Below, one piece after another: positions 16,252 to 25,725 of a stretch of 38,674 nucleotides of DNA (position 1 is the stretch's first letter; every line of letters starts with the position of its first letter). Made by a program: the position numbers and the translations under genes. Below the pieces are notes generated by a model. It was not told where the DNA came from. It did no database searches and worked only from the letters and a program-made list of their open reading frames with translations. This DNA is from Syntrophobacterales bacterium (GTDB lineage Bacteria; Desulfobacterota; Syntrophia; Syntrophales; UBA2210), in assembly GCA_018433345.1 (NCBI GenBank), contig JAHDRK010000104.1:1-38674 (forward strand), written 5' to 3'.

Positions 16252-16263
16252 CAGTTGCAACTG
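16252..16263. repeat. 12-base perfect palindrome CAGTTGCAACTG
   Basis: Lies between the purQ remnant and the alpha-subunit gene, 65 bases upstream of the latter's start. Possible regulator site; no promoter boxes could be assigned with confidence. Confidence 0.25.
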
Positions 16264-16303
16264 CTTCCTTGAAGAGGCGGTCGGCAACCGTTCGGAATGG
16301 TCC

Positions 16304-17144
16304 CTACGAAAGGCTACTCCGCTTTTTTTCCCTGCGTATAAACTCGACGGCATTACTGAACAACTTCACCCCCATTCCCTCTTCCGGTACCGGCTCCCGT
16401 GTCCAACGGGGATGTTTTACGCGGTTCAAGTACGCCTCGGGGTGAGGCATCAGACCGAAAAGTCTTCCCGTCTCATTGCAGATCCCGGCGACGGAATCAA
16501 CGGAGCCATTGGGATTTTCGTGATATGACGAAATTATATTCTCATATTCCCTGTCGCTGTATTGCATCACCACCTGGCCCCGGTCATGGAGCCTCTCCAT
16601 CACGCTCTCGTCGGCGGGGAGAAACTTGCCTTCTCCGTGCCTCACGGGAAGATAGATGCCTTTCATCCCGGGCAAACAGGCAATGAGAATCGGGATTGAT
16701 CTTAAGATAAACCCAGCGATCCTCGAATCGGCCCGATTCGTTATAGGTGAGCGTCGCCCATTGACGGGTGTGGTCTCCATCAAAGGCGGGAAGCAGTCCC
16801 AATTTTACCATAAGCTGAAACCCGTTGCAGACACCCGGAACGAGTTTCCCCCGGTGAATAAAACGAAGAAACTGGTCCAAGAGACGCTCGCCTGTGCTTT
16901 TAACAGTTGCGTGAATGATCCTGTTTGCGCCCGCCTTCGCCACGCCAAGATCATCACCGTCGAGAAATCCCCCGGGAAGATTAAGGAAATCGTAATCGTC
17001 CAGGCGCCGCGACCCGCACAACAATTCGCTGATATGAACGATATTCACTACATCCGAACCTCCGAGACGGCAGGCATGGGCCGTTTCCATTTCGCAGTTG
17101 GTCCTGTATCCCGTCAGAATTATCGAACGCATGTAACTTTTCAT
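16304..17144 (-). pseudogene. purQ: purQ-like glutaminase of FGAM synthase, frameshifted
   Basis: The N-terminal part (17144 to about 16670) reads MKSYMRSIILTGYRTNCE and onward, a class-I glutaminase with the nucleophile in PGVCNGFQLM. The C-terminal part (about 16670 to 16304) is in the next frame and carries LPVRHGEGKF and MPHPEAYL with the catalytic histidine and glutamate. The break is a net +1 (or -2) shift near 16665-16675, in the region that should read about CLF-x-RGMKGIYLP. Otherwise the domain is complete, with no stop elsewhere, so a single sequence error could explain it. However it sits directly beside a purL with many lesions. In the purine pathway this subunit supplies ammonia to PurL. 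The N-terminal start could also be the ATG at 17132. Confidence 0.75.
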
Positions 17145-17217
17145 GATCAACCCGTTTTCAAGGGGCCATGAAAATCTCCGCCCCTTGGACGGCTGCCCCT
17201 TTCTCTGGAAGTATTTT

Positions 17218-19953
17218 TTAAAGTGCCAGCGGCTTCTGCCAGGCAAGCTTCAAGTCTTCATTACGCTCTCTAAGAATTTCTCCTCCTCCCATGCCGTGAA
17301 CCAAGAGGATTTCTTCCCCTGTCACCCGACCTATGAGGGTGAAACAGTTTCCCTCCAGCGCCGCCTCAAAGGCATCCTTGTCTTCCGCGTGTACCGTAAC
17401 GACAAAACGGCTCTGGGATTCGGAAAAAAAGAGGTAATCGTCGCGTTCGACATCACGGCAGGGAACCCGCGCAAGATCTATTTCCATGCCAAGCCCCCCT
17501 GAAAAGGCGGTTTCAGCCAGGGCGACACCTAGTCCTCCTTCGGAACAGTCGTGACAGGAAGCGATCAGACCACTTGCAACAGCGGAACTCAAGGCCTCGT
17601 AAAGAGCCTTCGCTTCCTCCCCCCGTACCACAGGAACGCCGTTACCCACGGCATCATGCATGGCGAACCATTCCGATCCTCCCAACTCGCACCTGGTTTC
17701 ACCGAGAATGTATACCAGGTCACCGGCACTTTTGGCATCCATGGTGACAACCTTCCTCACATCTCCTATTTTACCGAGAACGGAGAAAAGAAAAGTCGGC
17801 GGTATGGATATCTTGACACCCTCGATTATGTAATCGTTCTTCATGCTGTCTTTGCCTGAAATGCAAGGAACGCCGTAGAGCGTTGTGTAGTCGTAGAGGG
17901 CCTGATTGGATCTGACCAACTGAGCCAGCTTATAGCGCCCATCGGGGGTCTTCTTCGATTCCAGGGGATCGCACCAGCAGAAATTGTCGATGCCCGCCAT
18001 TCCGACCCAGCGACCCTCCCGCCGAAATGGCGTTGCGCACGGCTTCGTCGATGGCGCAGGCCGTCATGTGGTAAGTGTCAATATCGCTGTACCGGGGACA
18101 AATCCCGTTGGCAACGACGATCCCCTCAAAGGTGTCGAGAAGCGGCCTTAACACGACGGCATCGATAGCTCGGACCGTCGTCGGCAACTCCCACCAAGGG
18201 CTTGACCACGCTGCCTCCCTGCACCTCGTGATCGTACCTGCGCACCACATACTCCTTACTGCAGATATTGAGGGCGGGACAACATCGCCCTCAGGACCTG
18301 TCCCATGTGCTTCGGTTCGGGAAAAGAAGGTTCATCGTAACGAGGAGGCTTCCAAGCCGCCGAAAGTCTCATAGGAGGCCGACCTTCATGTAGAAACTCC
18401 ATGTCCAGATACGCCACAGTCTTTTCTCCGTAAAGGACATGAAACATGCCCGAGTCGGTGAAGGTTCCCAGTTCGGCGGCCTCCACCCCCATTTTATCCG
18501 CCAATCTCAGAAAAGGCATCCAGGGTATCCGGTTTTACTGCGACGGTCATCCGTTCCTAGGCCTCAGACACGAGTATCTCCCATGGGTGGAGACCGGGAT
18601 ACTTGAGAGGAGCTTTTGAGAGATCGAGTTCGCAACCGCCGCAGAGCGTGAACAATTCCCCGTTTGTTTCGGCGGGCATGATGCCGCCCGTTCCACAATA
18701 GACCAAAGGCTTTCCTATAAAACGGTCATCAAAAACTATACAGCCGTTCACCACGGGAATGCCGCTCCGGTTTCCACCGTTCTCGACCCCCGACCGGACG
18801 CCTTCGAAAATTCTTCGGGGGTGCAGTATGCGTTCCGGCAAAGGCTTGTCGTAGAAAGGATCGGCAAAGCAGAAGATGTCTGCGTTGAAAATCAGGCATG
18901 CCCCTTTGCCGGTTCCCAAGGCATCCCGGTTTACCCCCACTATTCCCGTCAATGCTCCGCCATAAGGATCGAGAGCCGATGGAGAATTGTGAGTTTCCAC
19001 CTTGAAGACCAGACTGTACTCGTTGTTGAAGGCAATAACGCCGGCATTGTCCACGAAAACGGAACGGCACCAGTTCCTTGTCGCCGAGATGGTCCCGGAT
19101 TGTCTGCGTGGCACCCTTGATAAAGGTCTTAAAAAGGGAATTGATAGTGCTTTTATTCCCCGAATCATCCTCGTATTCTATTATGCTGTTGAATATCTTG
19201 TGCTTGCAGTGCTCAGACCGTGTCTGCGCCGATGACTCGAGCTCAACGTCGGTGACCTCACGTGAAAGACCGACTTTTCGTCTCCGACAAATCACTGTTT
19301 CATCGGCGAAATAATCCCTGATGGCCTTCATTTCATCCACTGTTAGGGCGAGAATTCGCTGATGGCTGAGGGCGAGCAGTTCCTCTTCCGACAGATCCAG
19401 GCTCAATTCCTCCACCCGGTGGTTGTCATCAAGGGCGACCCGTGGTACCTACGGATCGTGCCGCACGTCAGGATTCCAGGAGGCCCCGTCGTAAATCTCG
19501 TAACGCTCTATCAATTCATTGGCAAGCAATCCCGAGGCGATACGTTCGGCGCCGTCCTTGCTTATGTCCCCGACAATAACATACTGCCGGGAAGTATATA
19601 CTGATATGTCTCGATCACTTCCATCGGACCCCAGAAGATAGAGGATTGCCTCCCCGGCTGATTTTGCCTACGTTATCGGTTACACCGGGCCTGAAACCCA
19701 CTTCAATGAGCCATGAAAAATTCCGGGCCAAGTGCCTATTTACTCCATAATACTGAATTACGGGATCGGACAGCGGCCCAGCCGCCGCGGCTTCCAACTC
19801 TTCCGACAAAAGATTTCCTTCTATGGTATAGACATCTATCGTGTTCACCCTGTCCACACTGATACCAAGGTGGTCAAAAATCGCTGTTTTTGTCTTTTCT
19901 CCCGGTACATCACGCCTTCCTTTCCTGAAGGCTACCTCGATCCTGCCGATCAT
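17218..19953 (-). pseudogene. purL: purL (FGAM synthase, large form with PurS-like N-terminus), multiply broken
   Basis: Piecing frames together gives the domains in order: PurS-like N-terminus (19953 onward, ending in LIEVGFRPGVTDNVGK), linker with SSAQTRSEHCKHKIF, then KVETHNSPSALDPYGGA, DTYHMTACAIDEAVRN, DNFCWCDP, GVPCISGKDSMKN and SCHDCSEGGLGVALAE. Lesions: net +1 shifts near 19652-19655 (G run), 19075-19081, 18511-18514 (T run), 18272-18274 (C run), 18164-18167 (four extra bases) and 18000-18001; amber stops at 19449-19451 and 18557-18559, the latter where the family has glutamine (SEA-Q-ERMT). Also about 80 residues are missing around 18650-18680, between GGIMPAE and GGCELDL, the region that normally holds GKDGIHGATFSS. 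The last 260 residues (18000-17218) are open. It cannot be an active enzyme as read. Confidence 0.85.
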
Positions 19954-20008
19954 AACGGTTCTTTTTCAATCCTCTCCAACTACGTGATACATCTATATGA
20001 CGGTGTCA

Positions 20009-21382
20009 TCATTTTCGAAGATCATATTTTATCATTTTCGTCTGCAGGGCCTTCCTGCTGAGACCCAGGTGCCTGGCGGCCCTTGTCACGTTTCCCTCGC
20101 AGTGTTCGAGAGCCCTTTCTATCATTTCCCGCTCCAGGGACTCCGTCTTTTCCCGGATAGCCTCCTTCAGATCGCCGCGCTTCCCCCAGGGCTTCTCCGT
20201 CCCTTCGTCCTCCGGGGGGACTAGTACGATTTCCGGAGGGAGGTCTTCGAGGCCTATCCTATCCTTTTGAGCGAGCAACACCATCCGTTCCAGCAGGTTT
20301 TCCATTTCCCGAATGTTTCCGGGCCAGTGATAGCGCATGAAGCGGTCCATGACATCCCTGTCCACACCCTCAATGCGCCGGTCTAGTTTTTTGTTGAACC
20401 TGGCGAGAAAGAAAGACACCAGTGACGGTATATCGTCTCTCCTTTCCCTCAAGGGCGGCAGCTCCACGGGAACCACGTTGATTCGGTAGAACAGGTCCTC
20501 ACGGAACGAGCCCTCCTCCACGTCCTTTCTAAGGTCCCGGTTGGTGGCCGCAACGATCCGCACATCCACTTTCACCGTGCGAAGTCCGCCCACTCGCTCG
20601 AATTCCTGATCTTGAACGACCCGAAGGAGCTTGGCTTGCATGTCCCTGGGAAGATCACCTATTTCATCGAGAAATAGCGTACCGCCGTGGGCCTGTTCGA
20701 AGCGCCCGATTTTCTTGTGATACGCACCGGTAAAGGCCCCTTTTTCGTATCCGAAAAGCTCGCTTTCAAGAAGGTTCTCGGGAATGGCTGCGCAGTTGAT
20801 CTTTATAAATGGATTGTCCCTTCGAGGACTTTCGTCATGTATGGCGCGGGCGATGAGTTCCTTTCCCGTTCCCGTCTCTCCCTGAACCAGGACGGTGGTC
20901 GGGGTAGGTGCCACGGTTTTTACAATTTCATATATCTTTCGCATGGGAGCGCTGGAACCGATTATCTCGTGCCGACCGGACATATCGTCCTGCATAACCG
21001 CCGGTTCCTGATCCGCCAACCTCTTCGTACTCACCGCCTTCCCGATGATACTCTTGAGCTCCTCCTGGTCGAACGGCTTGGTGATGTAATCGAAGGCACC
21101 CTTTTTTACCGCTTCCACCGCATTGGCTATGGTTCCATAGGCGGTGATTATGATAACCGGCAGCGAAGGACATTCCTTCTTTACCCAGTTAAGCAGGCCG
21201 AATCCGTCGAGCCTGGGCATCTTCAGGTCCGACACAACAACTGACAGGTCTTCGTGTTTTATTATCTCCTGTGCCTCGATTCCGTCGGAGGCGGCAAGGA
21301 CCTCGTATCCATCCCTTTTCAGCATGGCCGAAAGGACCAATCGCATGTTTTTTTCGTCATCTACAATAAGTACGGTATTCAC
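20009..21382 (-). CDS. Sigma-54-dependent response regulator, NtrC family
   Basis: 457 residues. Receiver domain (1-120) with the phosphorylation site in VVSDLKMP (Asp52) and the conserved ITAYGT and ITKPF. AAA+ domain (about 145-375) with Walker [24 protein letters not shown] containing the sigma-54 contact loop, and [11 protein letters not shown]-terminal Fis-type helix-turn-helix (about 415-457, [18 protein letters not shown]). When phosphorylated it should activate RNA polymerase with sigma-54 at -24/-12 promoters from upstream sites. The adjacent histidine kinase gene (21581-23104, same strand) is the likely partner. A promoter candidate lies in the 198-base gap. One candidate target is the lipid operon at 27405, which has a -24/-12 motif. 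Confidence 0.93.
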   Translation of the reverse strand: MNTVLIVDDEKNMRLVLSAMLKRDGYEVLAASDGIEAQEIIKHEDLSVVVSDLKMPRLDGFGLLNWVKKECPSLPVIIITAYGTIANAVEAVKKGAFDYITKPFDQEELKSIIGKAVSTKRLADQEPAVMQDDMSGRHEIIGSSAPMRKIYEIVKTVAPTPTTVLVQGETGTGKELIARAIHDESPRRDNPFIKINCAAIPENLLESELFGYEKGAFTGAYHKKIGRFEQAHGGTLFLDEIGDLPRDMQAKLLRVVQDQEFERVGGLRTVKVDVRIVAATNRDLRKDVEEGSFREDLFYRINVVPVELPPLRERRDDIPSLVSFFLARFNKKLDRRIEGVDRDVMDRFMRYHWPGNIREMENLLERMVLLAQKDRIGLEDLPPEIVLVPPEDEGTEKPWGKRGDLKEAIREKTESLEREMIERALEHCEGNVTRAARHLGLSRKALQTKMIKYDLRK

Positions 21383-21420
21383 GCCGCGGCTACCAACGAC
21401 TTTCTTGTTTTAAACTCAAT

Positions 21421-21449
21421 AGTTTATACATTATTTGGCTCTTTTGCAA
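21421..21449 (-). promoter_or_regulatory. Promoter candidate of the NtrC-type regulator gene
   Basis: Minus strand TTGCAA (21444-21449), 17-base spacer, TAAACT (21421-21426). Leader of about 30 bases to the start at 21382. It would let the regulator be made independently of its kinase. Confidence 0.35.
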
Positions 21450-21450
21450 C

Positions 21451-21476
21451 TAAAAGATAGGTCTAAAAGATAGGTC
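21451..21476. repeat. Tandem duplication of 13 bases
   Basis: TAAAAGATAGGTC occurs twice head to tail (21451-21463 and 21464-21476), just upstream of the regulator promoter candidate. It may be a recent slippage event or a doubled binding site. Confidence 0.6.
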
Positions 21477-21580
21477 TCAGAACACTTCGGCTCACGACTC
21501 GGTCTCAACCGACCCGCGTGAAAAGGGTGGTATGCGGACCACGCTCACTGTCGAACCCTTCAACGGGTCCTCTCCAGGAG

Positions 21581-23104
21581 TCACTCCACCGGCAGGACAA
21601 CGTGAAAGCGGGTTCCCTTACCCGACTGGGAAGACACCCTAATGTATCCGCCGTGCTCACCCACTATCTTTCTGCAAATGGCGAGCCCCAGGCCGGTACC
21701 CTCTTTCTTCGTGGTGAAAAAGGGTTTGAAGAGTTGCTTCATGTGTTCCTTTCTTATTCCCACTCCCGTATCCTCTACGGTGAGCTTAACGGCCCGCATA
21801 CGCTCATCCTCGAGAAGCGAAGAAGAAAGAGTGAGAGTTCCCCCGTCGGGCATGGCTTCAAGGGCATTGAGAACGAGATTGAAGACCACCTGCATGAACT
21901 TTTCCTCGTCGATCTCCACAGGAGGAAGATCTTGCGACAGGTTTGTCTCGATCGATATGTCTTTCGGCAGCTCGTCCCTTCGGATCAGTTCGAGAGCCCT
22001 TTCAACCAGGGTGTTCATGTCACGCGAGACAAGATTTACGGTGTATGGATTTGCGAAACTGAGAAAGCGAGACACCACCCGCTCGAGGCGGTCCACTTCC
22101 TCCGCGATAACCTCCAGCAGCTGCTCCGTATCAGGCGACCCGCTTTCAGACTTCAGGTATTGAGCGGCGCCCTTGATGGAACCCAGGGGATTCCTTATCT
22201 CGTGGGCCAAACCCCGGGCCATTTCTTCCAGGAAAGCGGACTTTTCCCTTTCCATCTCGTCGTCAAGCGCGAAGAGCGACGTAAAGGCCACACGTCCCTC
22301 GAAAAAAAGGCGACTGACGGTTCGTTTCAGAAGCAGTTTTACGGGATCTATGAAGATAACCACCATGAAGGAGGCCATGAGAACGAGTTTTAAATCCGGC
22401 AGGGCCGACCCCCGCCCGAAGGCTTGAACCACTGCGTAAAAGACCCCCGTAACGAAAAGCACGAGCACGAATATGATGAGGGCTCTGGCCAGTATTTCAT
22501 AGAATTCCGGAAGTTTCGGATAGACGATGACGATGAGCACAAAATAGATCAATACCGCAAAGGCGATCTCCGAGAGGAGGGGCGTTGCGAATCCAAATTG
22601 TCGCAGAACGTCGCTGACGCTGAGCAATACCGCTACCGTGACGGCTATCGCCACGTAACTCAAGCGTTTTTTTCTGATTCCATCACCTTGCAGAACGGAG
22701 CTTAACAGGGCCGCGAAACACCATGCCATGACCACCATGAGATAGGCGTAAAGCATTATGCGGACAAGAACCTCGTTGTCTTTGAACGAGAAGACGACAG
22801 CGGCGACAATCACTCCCCCTGCCGCCGTATACCAAGGGGTCGACTCCGTAAGGAGTGTCTCGCCGCCGCCCATCAGTCTCCTGGCAAAAGCGACCAACAG
22901 GGGACAAAGTACTATCATCCCGGTGATGTGGCCCATCCTCCAAAATTCATGACCGGCCGCTTGATGGAAAAAAAGTGAGAACTTCGCCAGGGCAAGTGCC
23001 AGACACAGCAGGGCGTAGGATCGGTGAAGCGGATCTTTCTTGCGCTTTATAAGCAAAGAAATTGATATTGTGAGGCTGACCGCCGCCAGCGCGAAGGTTT
23101 CCAT
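21581..23104 (-). CDS. Membrane sensor histidine kinase
   Basis: 507 residues. The N-terminal half (about 1-255) is a run of seven or eight transmembrane helices without a large periplasmic loop, so the signal is probably sensed within the membrane. Then HisKA with ARGLAHEIRNPLGSIKG (His301), and HATPase_c with NLVLNALEAMPDGG, EDTGVGI and GTGLGLAICRKIVGEHGG. It should phosphorylate the NtrC-type regulator encoded next, 198 bases downstream. The layout resembles the PrsK/NtrB-like kinases paired with PrsR-type regulators of exopolysaccharide control, but that is only an analogy. The ATG at 23104 has no clear Shine-Dalgarno site. Confidence 0.9.
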   Translation of the reverse strand: METFALAAVSLTISISLLIKRKKDPLHRSYALLCLALALAKFSLFFHQAAGHEFWRMGHITGMIVLCPLLVAFARRLMGGGETLLTESTPWYTAAGGVIVAAVVFSFKDNEVLVRIMLYAYLMVVMAWCFAALLSSVLQGDGIRKKRLSYVAIAVTVAVLLSVSDVLRQFGFATPLLSEIAFAVLIYFVLIVIVYPKLPEFYEILARALIIFVLVLFVTGVFYAVVQAFGRGSALPDLKLVLMASFMVVIFIDPVKLLLKRTVSRLFFEGRVAFTSLFALDDEMEREKSAFLEEMARGLAHEIRNPLGSIKGAAQYLKSESGSPDTEQLLEVIAEEVDRLERVVSRFLSFANPYTVNLVSRDMNTLVERALELIRRDELPKDISIETNLSQDLPPVEIDEEKFMQVVFNLVLNALEAMPDGGTLTLSSSLLEDERMRAVKLTVEDTGVGIRKEHMKQLFKPFFTTKKEGTGLGLAICRKIVGEHGGYIRVSSQSGKGTRFHVVLPVE

Positions 23105-23581
23105 GATGTAGTACCGATACGATCCGCAAAAAAGCGGTCTGCGACACCATCAGGCCGATCGTCGCCCGGAACCGCCGGCAAGGGTGTTATTTGTTTTTGA
23201 TTTCCGCCCATTCATTATGTGATCTCTCTATAGGTACATGGGGGGAAAAGAGTCAAGCCAAAAGGCCGACTACCTCTAATCCAGCAAAAAACTCCGTCAA
23301 ATGGGAAAAGGAGTTGGTTGCCCATCCTGAATTCGGCGGGCCGGCGGCTGTTTTTATGGCGAGTTACCGGCGCGGTCCTTGGAAGGGACATTAAATCCCT
23401 TGTCAAACGTTGCTTAAGCGCCCCGGAAAAATACGACCGAACGGTTCTCCTGCATGTTTCCGCAATTAATGTTTGCAGAAGTCCCCTTTTTGCTGTATTG
23501 AAACGGCATCCCTCTAAAAGTAACCGGACGGAACGGGGCTTTATGAACGCAATCTCGAGCTTTTGCAGGGAAGAAGGGCGA
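23105..23581. other. Divergent intergenic region between kinase and M23 peptidase genes
   Basis: It carries the kinase promoter (23227-23256). No convincing sigma-70 promoter for the rightward peptidase gene was found. A minus-strand frame at 23215-23697 overlaps the peptidase start and has no protein features. Confidence 0.45.
23227..23256 (-). promoter_or_regulatory. Promoter candidate of the histidine kinase gene
   Basis: Minus strand TTGACT (23251-23256), 18-base spacer, TATAGA (23227-23232). Leader of about 115 bases before the start at 23104. Confidence 0.45.
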
Positions 23582-24916
23582 ATGAGGAAGCGTCGCAAGC
23601 GCCGGAGGCTTTTGTTGTCCGTGCTTTTGATCGCGGCCTTGTCCCTGTTGTTTTTGAAGGCGTTTATTCCCTCCGGCGAAACCGTTCCAAGCGACAATTT
23701 CTTCGCCGGACATGCAGCCCCCGCTTACGATCCCTCTCTCAAGCACCCCCCAGCGATCACCGATTCCGTCGATGGGGATCGCTGGGAACAAAGCAAACTG
23801 CCGGAATACAAACACCTTATCACCAGCCGGGAAATCGCCGCCGGTGACACCTTGACGGCCATCTTCGATAATTATGGAATCGACAAAACCGTTTTGCACC
23901 ATATTCTCTCGGCCGATGAACCTATCCTTGCCCTCGATGTTCTCCGCCCCGGAAACAGGCTCACCTTCACCTTCGATCACGGGACAAACCAACTAATATG
24001 CATGGAATTGTTCATTCATCCCGGGAGTCGGATACGGTACAATCGCGTCGATGAAACCTCCTTTGACTACCAGGAGATAACGATTCCCGGCGAATGGAAA
24101 CAGGAACTGCTGACCGGTGAAATAAACGGCAATTTTTATGTTTCGGCGCTTAAATCGGGCCTGACGGACCAGGAAACGGGCAACGTGACGGAACTCTTCC
24201 GCGACCACATCCGGTTCTCCAGTGATATCCGCCCCGGTGATAGATTCCAGGTGATAAGAAGCCGTCAATGCGTGGAGGGAGAATTTACAGGACAAAGCCG
24301 AATAGAAGGAATCCGTATTTTTCGGGGCAGTCGCATCCATACGGCCTTTCTCTTCGATGACGGCAATTACTACGACAAGAAGGGCAACAGTCTGGCCCGC
24401 GCCTTCCGACGGTTCCCCATGGTCGGGAATTACAGCGTGAGCTCCCATTTCAGCAAGGCTCGCCGAAACCCGATCACCCGACGTATCGCGCCTCATTACG
24501 GCGTCGATTTTGCGATGCCCACGGGCACGCCGATCCTTTCCGCGGGGGACGGCGTGGTTACAAGGATCCGCAATCATCCTTTCGCAGGCAAATACATAGA
24601 GATCCAGCACGGAAGCCAATATACCACACGCTATCTCCACCTGAGCCGTATCCTCGTAAGACAGGGACAAACGGTTGAACGCGGGCAGAGGATAGCGCTG
24701 TCGGGCAATACAGGCCGCTCCACCGGCCCACACCTGCACTTTGAACTGCATGTAAGGGGACGGCCGGTCAATCCCCTGACCGCCGACATTCCCATGGCAT
24801 CAGCCGTTCCCGATGAACGGCGGGCTGACTTCAACCGTCTCGTAGGCGAGCTGACCGCAATGATGGAACTCCCCCAGAAAGTGGCCTTTCACCGGAACAA
24901 CGACGGCGGGAACTGA
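23582..24916 (+). CDS. Membrane-anchored M23 family murein peptidase
   Basis: 444 residues. A very basic start (MRKRRKRRR) and one hydrophobic helix (10-26) anchor it in the inner membrane facing the periplasm. A LysM/OapA-like segment (about 77-135, IAAGDTLTAIFDNYGI) and a middle Csd3-type region precede the LytM/M23 domain. Zinc ligands are His305 and Asp309 in HYGVDFA and His386 in HLHFELH, with His384. All are present, so it should be an active endopeptidase acting on peptide cross-links, like MepM. The ATG at 23582 follows AAGAAGGG; an ATG at 23543 is possible but less well placed. It is convergent with the next gene, with 7 bases between. Confidence 0.9.
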   Translation: MRKRRKRRRLLLSVLLIAALSLLFLKAFIPSGETVPSDNFFAGHAAPAYDPSLKHPPAITDSVDGDRWEQSKLPEYKHLITSREIAAGDTLTAIFDNYGIDKTVLHHILSADEPILALDVLRPGNRLTFTFDHGTNQLICMELFIHPGSRIRYNRVDETSFDYQEITIPGEWKQELLTGEINGNFYVSALKSGLTDQETGNVTELFRDHIRFSSDIRPGDRFQVIRSRQCVEGEFTGQSRIEGIRIFRGSRIHTAFLFDDGNYYDKKGNSLARAFRRFPMVGNYSVSSHFSKARRNPITRRIAPHYGVDFAMPTGTPILSAGDGVVTRIRNHPFAGKYIEIQHGSQYTTRYLHLSRILVRQGQTVERGQRIALSGNTGRSTGPHLHFELHVRGRPVNPLTADIPMASAVPDERRADFNRLVGELTAMMELPQKVAFHRNNDGGN

Positions 24917-24923
24917 AAAGCTT

Positions 24924-25706
24924 CTACCACGTAGATGTAAGCAAGTATTTCTTCCTGAATTGATCCACGACAGCCCAAAGATCTTCGGTGAGGCATCCTC
25001 GGCACATTCCCGCGATCGGAGCCGGCACGGAACCGTACCATGCCTCTGCGATACCCCCGGTGATACAAGCCAACGTGTCGCTGTCTCCGCCCAGAGAAAC
25101 GGCATTCCTGACGGCGTCTTCGAAGGATGTCGACTCCAAAAAGGCGATTATGGCCTCCGGTACCGTTCCCTGGCATGAGATGTCGAAGTGATAGTGGGGC
25201 CTTATGTCATCCAGACCGCGATCGAGATCGTATCCAAAACGACGGACCGTCTCTTCTTTTATGGTTTCTTTACCCGCCCCGGTCCGGGCGAGAAAGACGG
25301 CCAGGGCTACGGCCTGGGCACCCTTGATGCCTTCGGGATGATTGTGGGTTATCTTCGCCGTGCAGGCGGCCTCGGCAAGCACCGTCTCGGGATCATCGAA
25401 GGCAAATCCCACTGGACTCACTCTCATGGCGGCCCCGTTTCCCCAGCTGTTGTACGGTCGAGGGTCATCGGACAGAAGCCAGGCCTTGAAGGAACCACCG
25501 TAACCCGCACGAGGATGGCGACGTCCGATATCCCGGATCCATCGCAGGTAGTCACCGTCTTCTAGAATAGCCTTCGCCACGGCAATGGTGAGCACCGAAT
25601 CATCGGTGAAACGGCAGCGTGGATCAAAGAGAGGAAAATCCTTCGTTTTGATGGGATTCCCCTCGTAGATCGAACCGATTATGTCTCCGGCGATGGCTCC
25701 AAGCAT
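24924..25706 (-). CDS. ADP-ribosylglycohydrolase family protein
   Basis: 260 residues. Family motifs: GAIAGDIIGSIYEG at the N-terminus, FTDDSVLT (33-40, metal-binding Thr-Asp-Asp), WGNGAAMRVSPVG, THNHPEGIKGA and LGGDSDTLA, the second metal-binding segment. The dinuclear metal site looks complete. Members remove ADP-ribose from proteins or nucleic acids, as DraG does for dinitrogenase reductase; no nitrogen-fixation gene is seen here, so the target is unknown. The ATG at 25706 is chosen because the protein then begins MLGAIAGD, standard for the family; a TTG at 25733 overlaps glmM. It lies 19 bases after glmM and probably shares its transcript. Confidence 0.9.
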   Translation of the reverse strand: MLGAIAGDIIGSIYEGNPIKTKDFPLFDPRCRFTDDSVLTIAVAKAILEDGDYLRWIRDIGRRHPRAGYGGSFKAWLLSDDPRPYNSWGNGAAMRVSPVGFAFDDPETVLAEAACTAKITHNHPEGIKGAQAVALAVFLARTGAGKETIKEETVRRFGYDLDRGLDDIRPHYHFDISCQGTVPEAIIAFLESTSFEDAVRNAVSLGGDSDTLACITGGIAEAWYGSVPAPIAGMCRGCLTEDLWAVVDQFRKKYLLTSTW

Positions 25707-25725
25707 TGCGATATCGGTTCTTCCA

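Noticed and set aside
17218..19953. Programmed frameshifting or amber recoding (pyrrolysine) to explain purL
   Set aside because: Six frame changes and a missing catalytic segment cannot be rescued by recoding. TAG is used as a normal stop here, for example for the ACP and PlsC-type genes.
21518..22393. 291-codon plus-strand frame
   Set aside because: Antisense to the histidine kinase catalytic region; composition is that of a shadow frame.
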